Source: Gillisella vitis (GTDB taxonomy: Bacteria; Pseudomonadota; Alphaproteobacteria; Rhizobiales; Rhizobiaceae). Taken from it: a stretch of DNA of 54,394 nucleotides. Of this stretch, positions 50,675-54,394 are shown piece by piece (positions within the stretch are counted from its first letter, which is position 1; each line of letters begins with the position of its first letter). Made by a program: the position numbers and the translations under genes. The stretch is taken from contig NZ_JACHLU010000022.1 in NCBI RefSeq assembly GCF_014204625.1, forward strand, positions 1 through 54,394, read 5' to 3'. The notes beneath the pieces were generated by a model. The model was not told where the DNA came from. It saw nothing but the letters and a program-made list of their open reading frames with translations, and made no database searches.

Positions 50675-51943
50675 ATGCGTCGTATTGTTGTCACAGGAAT
50701 GGGTGCTGTCAGTCCGCTCGGCACCAGTGTCGAGAGTTCCTGGAGCCGCCTTTTAGCGGGCCGGTCAGGACTTCGTCGTCTGTCCGACGACATTGTCGGT
50801 GACTTGCCGGCAAAGGTTGGCGGTATCGTCCCAACAATCGCGGAGGATGCGGAGGCCGGATTCGATGCAGACCGAGTCTTGTCGCAAAAGGATCAGCGCA
50901 AGGTGGATCGCTTCATCCTGTTCGCACTGGCAGCGGCAGACGAAGCCCTTGCTCAGGCGGGCTGGAAACCGGAATTGGAAGAAGATCGCCAGCGCACGGC
51001 GACGATCATCGCCTCAGGGATTGGCGGCTTCCCGGCGATCACAGAGGCAGTCCGCGTTGTCGGCGAGAAAGGCCCTCGCCGCCTGTCGCCGTTCACCATT
51101 CCGTCATTTCTGGTCAACCTCGCGGCCGGTCAGGTATCCATCCGCCATGGCCTGAAGGGGCCGCTCGGCGCACCGGTCACCGCTTGCGCAGCGGGTGTTC
51201 AGGCAATAGGGGACGCGGCCCGCATGATCCGCGCAAATGAGGCAGACATTGCCGTTTGCGGTGGAACGGAAGCCTGCATGAATATTGTGAGCCTTGGGGG
51301 ATTTGCCGCAGCGCGGGCACTGTCAACCGGCTTCGCCGACACGCCAACCGCTGCATCACGGCCGTTCGACATGATGCGAGACGGCTTCGTGATGGGCGAA
51401 GGTGCCGGTATTCTTGTGATTGAAGCACTCAGCCATGCCTTGGCGCGTGGCGCAAAGCCGTTGGCGGAACTGGTCGGCTATGGCACCACGGCAGATGCCC
51501 ATCACGTCACGTCTGGTCCGGAAGATGGATCTGGAGCAGCCAGAGCCATGCAGATTGCGATCGGCCAAGCGGGCATTGCGCCGTCTCAGATTCAGCATCT
51601 GAACGCCCATGCCACCTCCACACAACTCGGTGACCGTGGTGAAATCGAAGCAATCAAGTCTGTGTTCGGGACGAACAGGGGAATTGCAGTCAGTGGCACG
51701 AAATCCGCAACCGGGCACCTTCTGGGGGCCGCTGGCGGTCTGGAAGCCATCTTCACAATCCTGGCGCTGCGAGATCAGGTCGCGCCACCCACCCTGAACC
51801 TGCATTATCCCGACCCCGCCGGCAATGGCATCGATTTCGTCACCAACACAGCCCGACCGCACGCAATGGAGTTTGCGATCAGCAATGGCTTCGGTTTCGG
51901 TGGTGTGAATGCAAGCGCGTTGTTTCGGCGCTGGGAAGCCTGA
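50675..51943 (+). CDS. Beta-ketoacyl-ACP synthase II (FabF type)
   Basis: The 422-residue condensing enzyme extends acyl chains by decarboxylative condensation with malonyl-ACP. The catalytic triad is visible: cysteine in PVTACAAGVQAIGDA, histidine in NAHATSTQLGD and histidine in SGTKSATGHLLGAAGG. The N-terminus RRIVVTGMGAVSPLG is typical. GGAG precedes the ATG at 50675; an in-frame GTG at 50651 is an alternative. It stands alone, with no acyl carrier, reductase or transferase gene next to it, so it may be a special-purpose paralogue. Dispersed repeats lie before and after it. Confidence 0.92.
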   Translation: MRRIVVTGMGAVSPLGTSVESSWSRLLAGRSGLRRLSDDIVGDLPAKVGGIVPTIAEDAEAGFDADRVLSQKDQRKVDRFILFALAAADEALAQAGWKPELEEDRQRTATIIASGIGGFPAITEAVRVVGEKGPRRLSPFTIPSFLVNLAAGQVSIRHGLKGPLGAPVTACAAGVQAIGDAARMIRANEADIAVCGGTEACMNIVSLGGFAAARALSTGFADTPTAASRPFDMMRDGFVMGEGAGILVIEALSHALARGAKPLAELVGYGTTADAHHVTSGPEDGSGAARAMQIAIGQAGIAPSQIQHLNAHATSTQLGDRGEIEAIKSVFGTNRGIAVSGTKSATGHLLGAAGGLEAIFTILALRDQVAPPTLNLHYPDPAGNGIDFVTNTARPHAMEFAISNGFGFGGVNASALFRRWEA

Positions 51944-51960
51944 CGGCAGCACAGCTTTGA

Positions 51961-52051
51961 TCCGAAAAGTGGAATCCGGTTTTCCCGAAAAGACAAACGA
52001 AAACAAAAGAAGTGAGAGTCTGTCTGGTTCAATCTGAACCTGACAGACTCT
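51961..52051 (-). repeat. Dispersed repeat family I, full copy C
   Basis: TCCGAAAAGTGGAATCCGG, AGACAAACGAAAACAAAAGA and a 17-bp hairpin with arms AGAGTCTGTCTGGTTCA and TGAACCTGACAGACTCT (one mismatch, loop ATC). It starts 17 bases after the FabF stop and fills the convergent gap. Confidence 0.92.
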
Positions 52052-52107
52052 TGGATGCATAAGGAGACAACCTGACGCGCCATCAAAGGCAGTCGCTCTG
52101 ACCTGCG

Positions 52108-54394
52108 TCAAAACTTCCGTGACAGTCCAACCTTCGCACCGACCGATTTTTCACCTTCACCTTCGATGTTGAACAGAAGATTGCCTTCAATCGCCCAAGC
52201 CTCGGTGGTTTGCAACGACGCGCCAGCCGTGATCGATCCGAACATGCCGGACCCGTCCATGCCTGCAAAACCGGTCGTGAGGCCAATCTTCGGCGTCAAG
52301 GTTGAGCCACTTGCAAGCGCAATGGAACGGGCGATTTCAGCGCCGAGACTGACTCGGAACTGCTCCGACGTAAATCCGTCAAGATCAATCGTGTCGCCAG
52401 AGCTGTTCTTCACCGCATAATCGTCGACGGTTTCAGAGAAATAAACCGCCCTTAGCTTTGGTGTTAGCACGGTCGCTTCATCCAAGGACCACTGCCCCTT
52501 GATAGACGTATCCATCATCCAGCGTCTGGTATCGAAATTGCCATCCCAGAACTGGGTATCAATGGTGTTTGAGGAACCGCCATAAAGCAGGCTTGCATCC
52601 CAGAAAACGCCTTTGGTGACTTCGAAAGAGGTATAAGGACCGGCAAGCCAGCCATTCCCCGTCAGCGTGGCGTCCTCATCTGTCGGGTCCGTCATCCGGT
52701 CATAGTGAAACGAAAGACCCAGCAGCGCCCTTTCGCTCAGCAGATAATCAGCCCCCATATTGATCATGGCGAAGCTGCCCCACTTGCTGCCATTGGTTTC
52801 CTTGTCGTTATGGGCAAGGATGGCACCATCAATCCAGATATTGAACGGTGAAGAATAGCCCCCGGCAATGCCATCGGCACTGTCCCGGGCTGACTCCAAC
52901 TGTGCGAGACTGGTGGAAAAACCAAGTGTCATGCCTTCGCTTGACGGCATTACCCTTGTTGTCACCGGAGTTGTCGATCTCGCCATACGGCCCCGTTCCA
53001 TCAGGCCAGGCACCTTGATCGTGGAGGAGATCATGCTTTGACGGCTCTGAACGAAGCTGTGCACGAGTGTATCAATATCCGATGCCACCTGATCGGAATT
53101 ATAATTGAGATTATAAATGACTGTACCAGTATTGGAGTTTCCAAGTGCGCTGGTTAGTCGGTAGCCAACACGGACCTGTCCTGAATAGGCTGCATTTGGG
53201 GTGAATTGCAGATACCAGCCGACAGGTGTGGATGATGTGGATATGGCTGCAAGCTCACCCTGAACAAGGGTTGCCGTGCCTGCCTCGGGTGGCTCAACGG
53301 AAACAATATCGGCTTGGTTAAATGGTCCTCCGGTCGCGTCTTTGTTGAGATATACATTATTCGGTGTGGAGCCTGCGGGAACCTCGACCACGTGATCCGC
53401 AACCGTCACTGCACGCGTGACCACTTTGACGGTATAGCTTGCCGTGCCGGTGGCACCATTGCTGTCACTGGCCTGGATGGTGAAGGCATAGTCTCCTTCT
53501 GTGCCTGCATCAAGTGGGCCATTCAGCGCGCCGGTCGAGATATTCAGCACCATGCCTCTCGGCAGACTTCCAGAGCTGAGGCTGTAGATCAACGTCCCCG
53601 TTCCGCCTGTTGCTGATATTTGCTGGCTATAGGCCTCGCCCGCCATGGCTTCCTTCAGTGCTCCGCCCGATGGCGAGAAGGCAATTGAGGCCGCCGCGTT
53701 CACTGTCAGCGTATAATTACCCGTGCCAGTATTGGCGGGTGATGCGCTATCGGAGACAGTCACAGTGATTGTGTAGCTTCCCGCCGTTGTTGGCGTTCCT
53801 GTGATGGTACCAGTGCTCATATCAATGGAGAGACCATCCGGCAGGCCTGATCCAGAGTAGGTATAAGGAGCGCTGCCACTCGTTGTTGTCATCGACTGAC
53901 TATAGGCCGTACCCACTGTTGCGGTGGTCAGGGCCCCTGAAGACGGAGAGAGGGTCAGCGTTACCGACGATGCCCCCACAGTGATGTCATAGCTCGCAAC
54001 ACCCGTTGCACTGTTGGCATCTGTTGCCGTGATGGTGAAGCTTGCGCTTTGCGCAGTCGTGGGCGTGCCGGAGATTTCGCCGGTCGATGTATTGAGGCTC
54101 AGACCAGCCGGAAGCGTGCCGGAGGTGATGGCATAGGTATAAGATGCCGTTCCGCCCGACGCTGTCACCGTTTCGCTATAGCTTGCGCCAACCGTTGCCG
54201 CACTCAAGGTTCCGGCTGCGGGCGAGAACGTGAAGGTTGGGGCGCTGATCGTGACGGTCACGGTGGCTGATGCGGAGGTTCCGGTGGCATTGGTGGCTGT
54301 GTAGGTAAAGCTGTCGGAGCCGGAATAGCCTGCCGTTGGGGTGTAGGTGATGGATGTGCCGGATGCTGTCGCCGTGCCATGCGATGCAGGCGTA
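52108..54394 (-). CDS. Autotransporter adhesin with Ig-like repeats, 5' end cut by window
   Basis: The open frame runs past the right edge, so only the C-terminal 761 residues are visible; the apparent GTG start at 54261 is internal (Ig-like sequence with SDSFTYTATN continues upstream). It shows three tandem Ig-like repeats of about 90 residues each, another Ig-like segment, a linker, and a C-terminal autotransporter-type beta barrel (from about 52830). The last residues, GLSRKF, with terminal phenylalanine, are the usual outer-membrane insertion signal. The protein would be an outer-membrane adhesin or surface filament with a passenger outside the cell. No signal peptide is within reach. Confidence 0.87.
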   Translation of the reverse strand, partial: TPASHGTATASGTSITYTPTAGYSGSDSFTYTATNATGTSASATVTVTISAPTFTFSPAAGTLSAATVGASYSETVTASGGTASYTYAITSGTLPAGLSLNTSTGEISGTPTTAQSASFTITATDANSATGVASYDITVGASSVTLTLSPSSGALTTATVGTAYSQSMTTTSGSAPYTYSGSGLPDGLSIDMSTGTITGTPTTAGSYTITVTVSDSASPANTGTGNYTLTVNAAASIAFSPSGGALKEAMAGEAYSQQISATGGTGTLIYSLSSGSLPRGMVLNISTGALNGPLDAGTEGDYAFTIQASDSNGATGTASYTVKVVTRAVTVADHVVEVPAGSTPNNVYLNKDATGGPFNQADIVSVEPPEAGTATLVQGELAAISTSSTPVGWYLQFTPNAAYSGQVRVGYRLTSALGNSNTGTVIYNLNYNSDQVASDIDTLVHSFVQSRQSMISSTIKVPGLMERGRMARSTTPVTTRVMPSSEGMTLGFSTSLAQLESARDSADGIAGGYSSPFNIWIDGAILAHNDKETNGSKWGSFAMINMGADYLLSERALLGLSFHYDRMTDPTDEDATLTGNGWLAGPYTSFEVTKGVFWDASLLYGGSSNTIDTQFWDGNFDTRRWMMDTSIKGQWSLDEATVLTPKLRAVYFSETVDDYAVKNSSGDTIDLDGFTSEQFRVSLGAEIARSIALASGSTLTPKIGLTTGFAGMDGSGMFGSITAGASLQTTEAWAIEGNLLFNIEGEGEKSVGAKVGLSRKF
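53422..54240 (-). repeat. Three tandem Ig-like (He_PIG) repeats in the autotransporter
   Basis: Units at 54240-53974, 53973-53698 and 53697-53422 (about 89-92 codons). Each has GTLPAGLSLNTSTGEISGTP or a variant: SGLPDGLSIDMSTGTITGTP, GSLPRGMVLNISTGALNGP. Repeat 3 is the most diverged. Confidence 0.88.

Noticed and set aside
54261..54261. GTG as start of the autotransporter gene
   Set aside because: The frame remains open to the window edge and the upstream codons continue the Ig-like pattern, so the GTG is an internal valine.
1..54394. Insertion sequence, prophage or integrative element
   Set aside because: No transposase, integrase, phage structural gene or attachment duplication was found; only short palindromic repeats are present.

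Overview
The window looks like chromosome (or a large chromid) of an alphaproteobacterium of the order Rhizobiales, near Rhizobium/Agrobacterium/Allorhizobium. This rests on a thiCOSGE operon behind a TPP riboswitch, a nasTS-nrtABCD-nirBD-nasA nitrate locus, tandem CCUCCUCCC (cuckoo-type) RNA hairpins and many dispersed intergenic repeats of the kind common in rhizobia. No mobile element, prophage, CRISPR array, tRNA or rRNA gene is visible inside the window. A strong leftward promoter at the left edge may serve an operon, perhaps rRNA, that lies outside it.

Layout. 1-5030: leftward promoter, then thiamine operon thiC-thiO-thiS-thiG-thiE (minus strand) with its TPP riboswitch. 5078-9923: peptide and D-amino-acid catabolism: M19 dipeptidase, D-aminopeptidase, D-amino-acid transaminase and a DmpA-type P1 aminopeptidase. 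10115-10603: small secreted NTF2/SnoaL-like protein. 10813-14186: glutarate catabolism, a class III CoA-transferase and glutaryl-CoA dehydrogenase with a divergent LysR regulator. 14187-16933: secreted DUF922 putative metalloprotease, PhyH-type dioxygenase and exported pentapeptide-repeat protein. 17475-29579: nitrate assimilation. nasT-nasS come first. Then an NtrC-like site, a sigma-54 promoter and a two-hairpin ANTAR leader ending in a terminator precede nrtA-nrtB-nrtCD-nirB-nirD-nasA. 29600-29765: four tandem RNA hairpins on the minus strand, each with a CCUCCUCCC loop. 29869-37883: SulP transporter, DAO-type FAD oxidoreductase, Lrp regulator, succinate-semialdehyde dehydrogenase, D-2-hydroxyacid dehydrogenase, GNAT protein and a hypothetical protein. 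37930-45101: 5-oxoproline locus (GntR regulator, NRAMP-like transporter, pxpA, DUF1445 protein, pxpB-pxpC fusion, biotin carboxylase-BCCP fusion). 45590-50521: RND efflux pump and adaptor with divergent TetR regulator. 50675-51943: FabF-type ketosynthase. 52108-54394: autotransporter with Ig-like repeats, 5' end outside the window.

How they work together. Much of the window concerns scavenging nitrogen and carbon: nitrate to ammonium, peptides and D-residues, 5-oxoproline to glutamate, and glutarate and succinate semialdehyde to central metabolism. The nitrate operon seems to be gated twice: by nitrogen status (NtrC/sigma-54) and by nitrate (NasS/NasT antitermination). The most interesting items are the complete NasT leader, the CCUCCUCCC array between nasA and sulP, the 5-oxoproline cluster that holds all urea-carboxylase-type domains on two proteins, and a dispersed repeat family that sits next to stop codons and in one case supplies the end of a gene.
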